From Fimenecus sp045631225 (GTDB lineage Bacteria; Bacillota; Clostridia; Oscillospirales; Acutalibacteraceae): 64,000 nt of DNA. The number at the start of each line of letters is the position of its first letter. The first letter of the stretch is position 1. A program made the position numbers and the translations under genes. The stretch lies in contig JAZQUG010000009.1 in the NCBI GenBank assembly GCA_045631225.1, positions 20,455 through 84,454 on the forward strand, read 5' to 3'. The notes below the pieces were generated by a model, which worked only from the letters and a program-made list of their open reading frames with translations, was not told the origin of the DNA and did no database searches. This document shows, piece by piece, positions 18,745 to 26,282 of the stretch.

Positions 18745-18773
18745 ATTTTATCACACTAAACACTCGAAGTCAA
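18745..18773 (-). promoter_or_regulatory. Promoter of the T-box-controlled paaK operon
   Basis: TTGACT and TAAAAT with a 17-bp spacer, just downstream of the thiD stop codon on the minus strand. It gives a leader of about 340 nt before paaK. Confidence 0.8.
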
Positions 18774-18780
18774 GCATTTT

Positions 18781-19584
18781 TTAATCTTTTTGAAAAATTT
18801 TTTCTTGCAAATTAAAATTATGCTGCACAGGTCCATGACCTTTTCCTAAATCCAACATAGCATTCAACGCTCCTGCTACATAATCTTTCGCTCTTTGAAT
18901 TGACTCCGCAAGTGTAAAGCCTTTGGCAAGATTAGAAGCAATGGCACTTGAAAGAGTACAACCTGTCCCATGTGTATTAGGGTTATCAATCCTTTTACCC
19001 TCAAACCAAGTTGCATCACCTTTTGCATAAAGCAAATCATCAGCATTGTCCTTACTGTGACCACCTTTGAGAAGAACTGCACAGCCATACTCGTCACTAA
19101 TCTGCTTTGCAACTCTCAACATATTCTCTTTATTCTCAATAACAGCACCTGATATCACCTGTGCCTCAGGAATATTAGGTGTAATAAGTGTTGCCATCGG
19201 AAATAACTTTTTCATAAACGTCTGAACTGCATTCTTTTTCATCAATGACACGCCTGAGCTTGCAACCATAACAGGGTCAACAACAATATTTCCAGGTGAA
19301 TAATATGCAAGTCTGTCTGCAATAACATTTATCAATTCGACAGAGGACACCATACCTATTTTTACTGCATCAGGAAATATATCCTCAAAAACTGCATCAA
19401 GCTGTTTTTTCAGAAAATCAGATGTTGAATCCTGTATTGCAGCCACACCTGTTGTATTTTGTGCCGTCATAGAGGTTATGACACTCATTGCATAAACTCC
19501 GTTCATGGTCATTGTCTTAATGTCAGCCTGAATACCTGCACCGCCACTACAATCGCTACCTGCAATTGATAAAACTTTCTTCAT
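18781..19584 (-). CDS. thiD: Hydroxymethylpyrimidine/phosphomethylpyrimidine kinase ThiD
   Basis: A ribokinase-fold kinase that phosphorylates HMP and HMP-P in thiamin synthesis. It starts VLSIAGSDCSGGAGIQADIKT and has the anion-hole/catalytic segment NPNTHGTGCTLSSAIA near residue 205. The ATG at 19582-19584 overlaps the thiE stop as ATGA and has AGGAG eight bases upstream. The earlier in-frame ATG two codons upstream is too close to the SD. It is the last gene of the TPP-riboswitch operon. Confidence 0.95.
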   Translation of the reverse strand: MKKVLSIAGSDCSGGAGIQADIKTMTMNGVYAMSVITSMTAQNTTGVAAIQDSTSDFLKKQLDAVFEDIFPDAVKIGMVSSVELINVIADRLAYYSPGNIVVDPVMVASSGVSLMKKNAVQTFMKKLFPMATLITPNIPEAQVISGAVIENKENMLRVAKQISDEYGCAVLLKGGHSKDNADDLLYAKGDATWFEGKRIDNPNTHGTGCTLSSAIASNLAKGFTLAESIQRAKDYVAGALNAMLDLGKGHGPVQHNFNLQEKIFQKD

Positions 19585-20231
19585 ATACATTCTCCTTTTG
19601 AGGAAATTTTCTCTATAAAATATCGTTTAATTTTCTCTGCTTCAGTTTTTGGATTATCAGCTTTCATAATTGCAGAAACGACACACAGGCCTGAAACACC
19701 TGTATCCTTGAGAACATCCATATTATTCAGATTTAATCCACCTATTGCATTTACCGGAATTGGCACAGCCTTTACAATATCTTTTAGCGTTTCAACTGAT
19801 GTGAGAACAGTTTTAACCTTTGTGGTTGTAGGATAAATTGCACCAACGCCAAGATTATCAGCACCCATTTTGTATGCCGCAACTGCCTGTTCAACCGTTT
19901 TTGCTGTCGCACCAATTATTTTATCATTTCCTAAAATTTTTCTTGCAACATCCACCGGCATATCACTCTGACCTAAATGAACACCTTCAGCATCAATTGC
20001 CATAGCCACATCAACACGGTCATCAATAATTAACGGAACATTGTATTTTAAGGTTAATGTATGTACCTTTTCAGCAAGTGAAATATATTCCTTTGTAGAC
20101 TTTTCCTTTTCTCTTAATTGTAAAAGAGTTACACCGCCTTTCAAGGCTTCTTCAACCCTATAAAGAAAATCATTTTCCGAAAAGCCTGTACTGTCTGTAA
20201 TAAAATAAAGTGTAGTGTCAAAGTTTTTCAT
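19581..20231 (-). CDS. thiE: Thiamin-phosphate synthase ThiE
   Basis: A 216-residue TIM barrel that joins HMP-PP and thiazole phosphate to thiamin phosphate. Family segments are LLQLREKEKSTKEY, IDDRVDVAMAIDAEGVHLGQSDMPV, IIGATAKT, GADNLGVGAIYPTTTK and NAIGGLN. The start lies inside the end of thiM (14-bp overlap), with GAGGTG upstream. It is co-transcribed with thiW, thiM and thiD. The set salvages thiazole and pyrimidine moieties rather than making them anew. Confidence 0.96.
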   Translation of the reverse strand: MKNFDTTLYFITDSTGFSENDFLYRVEEALKGGVTLLQLREKEKSTKEYISLAEKVHTLTLKYNVPLIIDDRVDVAMAIDAEGVHLGQSDMPVDVARKILGNDKIIGATAKTVEQAVAAYKMGADNLGVGAIYPTTTKVKTVLTSVETLKDIVKAVPIPVNAIGGLNLNNMDVLKDTGVSGLCVVSAIMKADNPKTEAEKIKRYFIEKISSKGECI

Positions 20232-21033
20232 TATTTTTCACCTCAATATTCAGTAATTTATCTATCTGCACATCTGAAATAACAGATAAATTATCCATAA
20301 GATTTACCGCAAAACTTCCGTTTCCCTTTTTTGTCTCAGAAAGTTGACCACAAACACCAAGCACCACACATCCTGTAACCAATGAATTAATATTTTGTTC
20401 AACTGACAAATAACAACCACACAGGGCACCAAGCAAGCAACCTGTACCTGTTAATTGAGCAAGCTGTTGTGTACCGTTGTGAATGTAAATAATTGACTCC
20501 CCATCTGTAATAATGTCAGTTTCGCCACTTGCAAGTATCATTGTGTTATGTTTTTGCGCTATACTAACTGATATATTACTTATTTTTTCCACATTAAGTG
20601 TTTCATCAGCATCAACACCTGTGGTGGTATAAAAATCATCATACAAAGCACATATTTCCGAATAATTACCTTTAATTGCAGTTGGCTGTAATTCCTTTAA
20701 AAGCTCTTTGATTAAACTTCGTCTTAACTGTGAGCAAGCAACACCAACAGCATCAATAATAAAAGGTATGTTGTGTTTATGTGCTATTTCTGCAGATATT
20801 TTTATTGATTGCATACGGACATCTGTAATATTTCCCAAATTAAGCACTAACGCATCTGCTGTCCTCGTTATCTCTGCAACCTCAAGTGGATGCTCGGCCA
20901 TAATTGGCTTCGCACCTACTGCTAACACACCGTTTGCACACAGATTTATTGATATAGGATTTGTAATACAATGAACAACAGGTTTTTTATTTCTTGTTTT
21001 TTTGCGTATATCATTGATTATCACTGAATTCAT
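20218..21033 (-). CDS. thiM: Hydroxyethylthiazole kinase ThiM
   Basis: A 271-residue ribokinase-fold enzyme that phosphorylates hydroxyethylthiazole for thiamin salvage. Typical segments are VHCITNPISINLCANGVLAVGAKPIMAEH near the start, DALVLNLGNI, IKGNYSEI, and the catalytic TGTGCLLGAL near residue 199. AAGGAAA precedes the ATG. It follows thiW by one base and overlaps thiE. No de novo thiazole genes (thiG, thiS, thiH) lie in this window. Confidence 0.96.
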   Translation of the reverse strand: MNSVIINDIRKKTRNKKPVVHCITNPISINLCANGVLAVGAKPIMAEHPLEVAEITRTADALVLNLGNITDVRMQSIKISAEIAHKHNIPFIIDAVGVACSQLRRSLIKELLKELQPTAIKGNYSEICALYDDFYTTTGVDADETLNVEKISNISVSIAQKHNTMILASGETDIITDGESIIYIHNGTQQLAQLTGTGCLLGALCGCYLSVEQNINSLVTGCVVLGVCGQLSETKKGNGSFAVNLMDNLSVISDVQIDKLLNIEVKNNEKL

Positions 21034-21034
21034 C

Positions 21035-21751
21035 TTATTTTTCCTTTTTCGCTTTATTTATCATAAAATATATTATTGCAATTACAACAAAGGTCAGAAT
21101 ACAGCCCTTGGAAACAATGTGCCAGACAGGAGATGAAAAGTTGAATATTCCTGTTGGAATCTCAATAACCACATATAATACAACACCAATTGCTGCAATA
21201 CTTGATGTATTACTGATTAGGCTTGTTTTGTCCTCATAAATCCTATCAGAAATATTTGCCTGAATTTTCTTAAGCATTCCATTTGCAACCATTTTCTTAA
21301 GAAATACAAGTGCTATACTGCCTCCTATAAGAGTACCGCAAATAAATGACGGCACATAAAACAACCAGCTTATATCCTCTTTGCCCCAAAAAATTGACAT
21401 TACAGGATAAGATGCAATCGCACCTATAATACCTGTACCGAAAACCTCACCAAAAACAGCAAACAGAATATTTCCCTTTGACATGCGATATAACAATCCT
21501 GAAAAGAACGCACCAAATATTGCTCCTGTAAGTGCAATTGGCGGAATACCCATAGTCAGCATTCGTATTATACCTATAATTGTTGCACATAAAAGTGAAT
21601 ACCAAGGTCCCATAAACACCGAACAAACAATATTGATGAAATGAGCCATAGGACACATTCCTTCAACACGCAAAAATGGTGAAATAACAACACCGAGAGC
21701 GACAAAAATAGCAAGTGTAGTGATTTTTAAGATTTTTTTACTTCTTAACAT
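21035..21751 (-). CDS. thiW: ThiW-type ECF transporter substrate-binding component
   Basis: A 238-residue membrane protein with about six helices. It begins TTLAIFVALGVVISPFLRVEGMCPMAHFINIV, followed by the conserved MGPWYSLLCATIIGIIRM and TGAIFGAFFSGLLYR, the pattern of ThiW. ThiW proteins are predicted S components that bring a thiazole precursor into the cell with a shared ECF energy module, not found here. It is the first gene after a TPP riboswitch and just before thiM, the kinase for the proposed substrate, which supports the call. Confidence 0.9.
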   Translation of the reverse strand: MLRSKKILKITTLAIFVALGVVISPFLRVEGMCPMAHFINIVCSVFMGPWYSLLCATIIGIIRMLTMGIPPIALTGAIFGAFFSGLLYRMSKGNILFAVFGEVFGTGIIGAIASYPVMSIFWGKEDISWLFYVPSFICGTLIGGSIALVFLKKMVANGMLKKIQANISDRIYEDKTSLISNTSSIAAIGVVLYVVIEIPTGIFNFSSPVWHIVSKGCILTFVVIAIIYFMINKAKKEK

Positions 21752-21775
21752 TTAGTTTTCCTCTTTTCATAATTC

Positions 21776-21896
21776 ATAACTGAACAAAACACTATGGCTT
21801 TGTGCGGTCGATACTCAAAAGTATCCTCTCACCCTGAAACACAGGTTCCCATCGCATTGATAAAAGCACAGGGCGCTCCCCCTCTGCCCAGTTACA
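21776..21896 (-). ncRNA. Unidentified structured leader RNA between the TPP riboswitch and thiW
   Basis: About 120 nt with a closing TAACTG / CAGTTA stem, a GGGC / GCCC hairpin, a TGTGC / GCACA helix, an ACCTG / CAGGGT hairpin and a perfect GATACT-TTTG-AGTATC hairpin. Part of it (GGGTGAGAGGATAC ... GTATCGACC) looks like the P2-P3 arm of a TPP aptamer, but the second half of an aptamer is missing. I do not recognise it as a known class. It could be a TPP-aptamer relic or a separate sensor. Confidence 0.45.
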
Positions 21897-21915
21897 ATTT
21901 TTCTCATCACCTCTT

Positions 21916-21960
21916 TTCACAAAAACAAAAAACGGAGACACCCAATATGGATATCTCCGA
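21916..21960 (-). terminator. TPP-riboswitch expression-platform terminator
   Basis: The CGGAGATATCC / GGGTGTCTCCG stem is followed by TTTTTTG on the minus strand, directly after the TPP aptamer. This is the switchable terminator of the thiW operon. Confidence 0.85.
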
Positions 21961-21977
21961 AAAAATCTACTTACACT

Positions 21978-22068
21978 ATGACTTCCTACGCCGGCATTAT
22001 CCGTATCAGGTTAAAGGGTCAAAGTTCGATTACTTTTTCTCAGCCCGCCTTACAAGCTCCCCTGTATT
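21978..22068 (-). promoter_or_regulatory. TPP riboswitch (THI element)
   Basis: The conserved aptamer parts are in order on the minus strand: GGGGAGC, GGGCTGAGA, GACCC, AACCTGATACGGATAATG and CCGGCGTAGGAA. Bound thiamin pyrophosphate should favour the terminator just downstream and shut off thiW-thiM-thiE-thiD. Confidence 0.97.
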
Positions 22069-22082
22069 TATTTGTTTTTATT

Positions 22083-22111
22083 ATTATACAATTACATTAG
22101 GCACAATTCAA
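22083..22111 (-). promoter_or_regulatory. Promoter of the TPP-riboswitch thi operon
   Basis: TTGAAT and TATAAT with a 17-bp spacer, 15 bp upstream of the aptamer and 14 bp past the iorB stop codon. Confidence 0.85.
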
Positions 22112-22124
22112 GTGTTTTTTAGGA

Positions 22125-22697
22125 TTATGAATTATAGCCTAATTCAAATGCTTTTTTATTCATTTCTACAAATTTTGGTGCAACTGTATTTTCAATTGCC
22201 GTAATCCAACGCTCTTTTGGAATATCGAAATATTTTGCAGCCTTACCCATAAGAACGATATTAACGGCTTTTGATGAACCTGCTTCAACAGCAAGTGAAA
22301 GAGCATCAAGAGCATCAACACTGATACCTTTTGCAGTTAATTCTTCAAGCACATTTTCAGGATATTCTGCTGCACCGATAATAACAGGCATTGGGTCAAT
22401 CTGCTGAGTATTAACAACAATCTTACCATCTTTCTTAAGGTAGTTTGCGTAACGACCTGCTTCAAGCTTTTCGAAAGAGATAATGATATCTGCTTCACCA
22501 TCTGTAATTATTGGTGAATAAACCTTATCACCAAAACGGACATAAGTTACAACTGAACCGCCACGTTGGCTCATACCGTGAACTTCACTTACTTTAACAT
22601 CATAACCCTCATCAACTAAAAGACGACCTAACAGTTTAGATGCAAGAAGACTTCCCTGTCCACCTACGCCAACTATCATAACACTAACAGTTTTCAT
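22125..22697 (-). CDS. iorB: Indolepyruvate:ferredoxin oxidoreductase beta subunit
   Basis: A 190-residue gamma-type subunit of 2-oxoacid:ferredoxin oxidoreductases. The fold begins MIVGVGGQGSLLASKLLGRLL, then KVSEVHGMSQRGGSVVTYVRFG, which is the IorB signature. With IorA it oxidises aryl pyruvates to aryl-acetyl-CoA and CO2, or runs in reverse with reduced ferredoxin. It starts 16 bp after iorA with a GGGAGG site. It ends just before the thi promoter, which is fitting since the holoenzyme needs thiamin diphosphate. Confidence 0.95.
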   Translation of the reverse strand: MKTVSVMIVGVGGQGSLLASKLLGRLLVDEGYDVKVSEVHGMSQRGGSVVTYVRFGDKVYSPIITDGEADIIISFEKLEAGRYANYLKKDGKIVVNTQQIDPMPVIIGAAEYPENVLEELTAKGISVDALDALSLAVEAGSSKAVNIVLMGKAAKYFDIPKERWITAIENTVAPKFVEMNKKAFELGYNS

Positions 22698-22713
22698 AAT
22701 TCAAAGTCCTCCC

Positions 22714-24438
22714 TTACACGATTGCATCAAATGCACAGAGCTGTTTACATACGCCACAGCCTACGCACAATGTTGCATCAACTTTTGCTTTACCATCTTT
22801 CATGCTGATTGCAGGACAACCAAGTGTCATACATCTCTTACATGACTTACACTTATCAGCATCAACCTTTAATGGTGCTTCAAGCTTAACTGACTTAAGA
22901 AGAATACAAGGTCTGCGTGAAATAATAACTGACGGCTCTTCAACAGATAATTCTTCTTTAATAACATCATTGCATTCTTTAAGATTGTATGGGTCAACAA
23001 CCTTTACACGGTTGATACCGAGAGCCTTGCAAAGTGCTTCAAGGTCAACCTTAGCAGCAGGGTCTCCCTTAATATTATAACCTGTTGTCGGATTCTGCTG
23101 ATGTCCTGTCATACCTGTAATTGAGTTGTCAACAATAATTACAGTTGAATTTGTAGCGTTATATGCCACATTCACAAGTCCTGTCATACCTGAATGCATA
23201 AATGTTGAGTCACCGATAACCGCAACACTCTTCTTTTCAGCTTCACTACCTCTTGCAAGGTTAAAACCGTGAAGACCTGAAATTGATGCACCCATACAAA
23301 GAGTTGAATCAAGTGCATTAAGTGGTGGTGCTGCACCAAGAGTATAACAACCGATATCACCAAGAGCAGTAATCTTATTCTTTGCAAGAGTATAATACAA
23401 ACCTCTGTGTGGACAACCTGCACACATCATTGGTGGTCTGTTTGGAATAACTGAATCTGCAGAAACGCTTTCAGGTAATTCTTTACCGAAAGCTTTTGCA
23501 ATAGTAGCCTGTGAGAATTCACCTAAAATTGAGAACCTTTCTTTACCGATTACATCTATACCAAGTGCTTTAACGTGATTTTCAATAAATGGGTCAAGTT
23601 CTTCAATAACATAGAGAGTCTTAACCTTTGATGCGAAATCTTTAATAAGTTTTACAGGTAATGGATATGGCATACCGATTTTAAGGATGCTTGCACTGTC
23701 TCCCATAACCTCTTTAACATAGTGGTATGAACAACCTGATGTGATAACACCGATTTCGTCAGAATTCATTTCAACCACATTATATTCACAGTTTTCTGCA
23801 AATTCCTGAAGAGCAAGAGTTCTTTCTTCAACTAATGGATGACGCTTAACTGCATTTGCAGGAGTCATTATGTACTTAGCAGGATTTTTTACATAATCTT
23901 TTAAAGTTGCATGAACTTTTTCTCCTGTTTCAACGATTGACTGGCTGTGTGCAATTCTTGTGCACATACGAAGAAGAACAGGTGTATCAAATTTTTCTGA
24001 TAATTCAAAAGCATTTTTTGCAAATGTATATGCTTCCATTGAGTCAGCAGGTTCAAGCATAGGCACTTTTGCTGCCATTGCATAATGACGAGAATCCTGT
24101 TCATTCTGTGAAGAGTGCATTGCAGGGTCATCTGCAACACAAATAACGAGACCACCATTAACACCTGTATATGAAAGTGTAAACAATGGGTCAGCAGCAA
24201 CATTCAGACCAACGTGTTTCATAGCACAAGCTGAACGTGCACCTGCAAGGCTTGAACCAAATGCAACCTCACAAGCAACCTTTTCGTTTGGTGCCCACTC
24301 ACTGTGGATATCATCAAACTTACTTAAAAACTCTGTAATTTCAGTTGATGGTGTACCGGGATAGCTTGATACAACACCCAAACCACCATCATGCAATCCT
24401 TCTGCGACTGCCTGATTTCCTATCATTAATTTTTTCAT
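22714..24438 (-). CDS. iorA: Indolepyruvate:ferredoxin oxidoreductase alpha subunit
   Basis: A 574-residue TPP- and Fe-S-containing subunit. The N-terminal pyrimidine-binding domain has GVVSSYPGTPSTEI. The TPP-binding domain has CAGCPHRG, GDIGCYTLG and GDSTFMHSGMTGLVNVAYN (near 405-425). The C-terminus carries two 4Fe-4S clusters, CKSCKRCMTLGCP and CVGCGVCKQLC. I preferred ATG 24436-24438, eight bases from AAGGAAAG, over a TTG two codons earlier. It lies between the aryl/acyl-CoA ligase and iorB. Substrate range (phenyl-, hydroxyphenyl- or indolepyruvate) is not decided by sequence. Confidence 0.95.
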   Translation of the reverse strand: MKKLMIGNQAVAEGLHDGGLGVVSSYPGTPSTEITEFLSKFDDIHSEWAPNEKVACEVAFGSSLAGARSACAMKHVGLNVAADPLFTLSYTGVNGGLVICVADDPAMHSSQNEQDSRHYAMAAKVPMLEPADSMEAYTFAKNAFELSEKFDTPVLLRMCTRIAHSQSIVETGEKVHATLKDYVKNPAKYIMTPANAVKRHPLVEERTLALQEFAENCEYNVVEMNSDEIGVITSGCSYHYVKEVMGDSASILKIGMPYPLPVKLIKDFASKVKTLYVIEELDPFIENHVKALGIDVIGKERFSILGEFSQATIAKAFGKELPESVSADSVIPNRPPMMCAGCPHRGLYYTLAKNKITALGDIGCYTLGAAPPLNALDSTLCMGASISGLHGFNLARGSEAEKKSVAVIGDSTFMHSGMTGLVNVAYNATNSTVIIVDNSITGMTGHQQNPTTGYNIKGDPAAKVDLEALCKALGINRVKVVDPYNLKECNDVIKEELSVEEPSVIISRRPCILLKSVKLEAPLKVDADKCKSCKRCMTLGCPAISMKDGKAKVDATLCVGCGVCKQLCAFDAIV

Positions 24439-24453
24439 ATTCAATCTCTTTCC

Positions 24454-26088
24454 TTATGATTTATTCTGTGAATCAACAAGACCTTCGCCACCATACATCT
24501 TACGAAGCTTTGGTTTTTCGATTTTTCCTGTAGGGTTACGAGGAACATCTGCAAAAATAATCTTACGAGGTCTCTTATATCTTGGAAGGCTCTTACAGAA
24601 TTCATTGATTTCTTCTTCCGTACAAGTCATATCCTTTTTAACTTCAATAATTGCTGTTGCAATTTCACCAAGTCTTGAGTCAGGAAGACCGATAACAGCA
24701 ACGTCCTTGATTTTTTCGTGTGCTGCCATAAAGTTTTCAATCTGTACAGGGTAAAGGTTTTCACCACCTGTGATGATAACATCCTTTTTACGGTCAACAA
24801 GGAAAATGAAACCATCTTCGTCAACCATAGCCATATCACCTGTCAGAAGCCAACCGTCTTTAAGTGTTGCTGCAGTTGCCTCAGGGTCACGATAGTAACA
24901 AGTCATAACACCGGGACCCTTTAAGCAAAGCTCACCAACATCGCCCTTTTCAACTTCGTTTCCATCAGGGTCTATGATTTTTGTTTCCCATCCATAACCG
25001 GGAACACCGATTGCACCAACCTTACGGACATTTTCAACACCAAGGTGAACAGCACCGGGACCGATTGACTCTGAAAGTCCATAGTTAGTATCGTACTGCT
25101 GATTTGGAAAATACTCAAGCCAACGCTTGATAAGACTCTGTGGTACAGGCTGTGCACCGATATGCATAAGTCTCCAGTTTGAGAAATCGAATTCATTCAA
25201 ATCAATCTCACCACTGTCAATAGCATTAAGAATATCCTGTGCCCATGGAACAAGAAGCCAAACGATAGAACATTTTTCTTCGCTTGCTACCTTAAGGATA
25301 TTTCTTGACTGAGTACCCTTAAGAATAATTGCCTTTGAACCTGTTAAAAGGCTACCGAACCAATGCATTTTTGCACCTGTATGATAAAGTGGTGGAATAC
25401 AAAGGAAACAGTCATCCTTTGTCTGTCCATGGTGAGCCTGTTCAACTCTACAAGAATGAATCAAGCTTTCATGATTATGTAAAATAGCCTTTGGAAAACC
25501 TGTTGTACCCGATGAAAAATAAATTGCAGCATCATCAGATTCTTCTAACCAACATCCGTGATATGAGCTTGAACATTCAGAAACAAGCTCATTATAATCG
25601 TCTGCAAAAGCAGGACAGCTACCACCAAAGTAAACAAGTTTACATTTTTTACTGATTTTATCTGCCACTGCTTCAACTCGTCCCACAAATTCATTACCGA
25701 AAACAAGAACATCAGCCTCAGCCAAATCAAGACAATATTCAATTTCGTCTGATGAATATCGGAAATTAAGAGGCACTACCAATGCACCTGTTTTAAGAAT
25801 GCCAAAGTATATTGGCAACCAATCGATGCAATTCATTAAAAGAATTGCTACCTTATTTCCTTTTCCGATACCATTCTGTGTGAGCATATTCGCAAATCTG
25901 TTCGCTTTTTCTTCAAATACGCTCCAAGTAATCTCACGACGATAAGGACGTCTTGCACTTGATTCAACAAGTTCAAATTCGCTCCATGTAATTCGTCTGG
26001 TTTCAGGTTGCTCCGGATTAATTTCAACCAATGCAATATCATTAGGAAATTCTCGGGCATTTTTTTCAAGTAAATGTACGATTGTCAT
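24454..26088 (-). CDS. AMP-forming acyl/aryl-CoA synthetase
   Basis: An ANL-family ligase of 544 residues. The P-loop YFSSGTTGFPKAI is near 192-204, YGLSESIGPGAVHLG near 325, DGWLLTGDMAMVDEDGF near 405, and the C-terminal catalytic NPTGKIEKPKLRK. ATG 26086-26088 follows GGAGATG. Next to iorA/iorB it probably activates an aryl acetate or related acid, but chain-length preference is unknown. The N-terminal region holds an odd near-repeat of RRITWSEFE and RREITWSVFEEKANRF about 25 residues apart. It shares a divergent promoter region with the symporter gene. Confidence 0.88.
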   Translation of the reverse strand: MTIVHLLEKNAREFPNDIALVEINPEQPETRRITWSEFELVESSARRPYRREITWSVFEEKANRFANMLTQNGIGKGNKVAILLMNCIDWLPIYFGILKTGALVVPLNFRYSSDEIEYCLDLAEADVLVFGNEFVGRVEAVADKISKKCKLVYFGGSCPAFADDYNELVSECSSSYHGCWLEESDDAAIYFSSGTTGFPKAILHNHESLIHSCRVEQAHHGQTKDDCFLCIPPLYHTGAKMHWFGSLLTGSKAIILKGTQSRNILKVASEEKCSIVWLLVPWAQDILNAIDSGEIDLNEFDFSNWRLMHIGAQPVPQSLIKRWLEYFPNQQYDTNYGLSESIGPGAVHLGVENVRKVGAIGVPGYGWETKIIDPDGNEVEKGDVGELCLKGPGVMTCYYRDPEATAATLKDGWLLTGDMAMVDEDGFIFLVDRKKDVIITGGENLYPVQIENFMAAHEKIKDVAVIGLPDSRLGEIATAIIEVKKDMTCTEEEINEFCKSLPRYKRPRKIIFADVPRNPTGKIEKPKLRKMYGGEGLVDSQNKS

Positions 26089-26118
26089 AACGCATCTCCA
26101 AAAATACAATATCATATT

Positions 26119-26147
26119 ATTTTACTGCAACGTCCAATAAAAATCAA
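26119..26147 (-). promoter_or_regulatory. Promoter of the CoA ligase-iorA-iorB operon
   Basis: TTGATT and TAAAAT on the minus strand with a 17-bp spacer, about 30 bp upstream of the ligase ATG. Confidence 0.65.
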
Positions 26148-26178
26148 TAAAATTTGATAAGTTTTTTAATTTTTAGTG

Positions 26179-26221
26179 TTGACAAATTTCATTTAAAGTG
26201 CTAAACTTTAAAACGTTAAAG
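26179..26221 (+). promoter_or_regulatory. Symporter promoter with overlapping operator-like inverted repeats
   Basis: TTGACA (26179-26184) and TAAACT (26202-26207) are 17 bp apart. Two inverted repeats overlap the -10 box: AAAGT-N5-ACTTT at 26195-26209 and CTTTAA-AACG-TTAAAG at 26206-26221. This layout suits a repressor site. The regulator is not identifiable here. Confidence 0.65.
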
Positions 26222-26282
26222 CAATAATACCACTTTTCATGGCGTTTGTCAAGCAATATTTATTAAAAAGGAGTGATTTTTT

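Noticed and set aside
18437..18784. Open frame of 115 codons on the plus strand
   Set aside because: It runs antisense through the T-box leader, whose RNA features explain the sequence.
21794..22204. 136-codon plus-strand frame
   Set aside because: It covers the TPP aptamer, its terminator and the end of iorB on the opposite strand.
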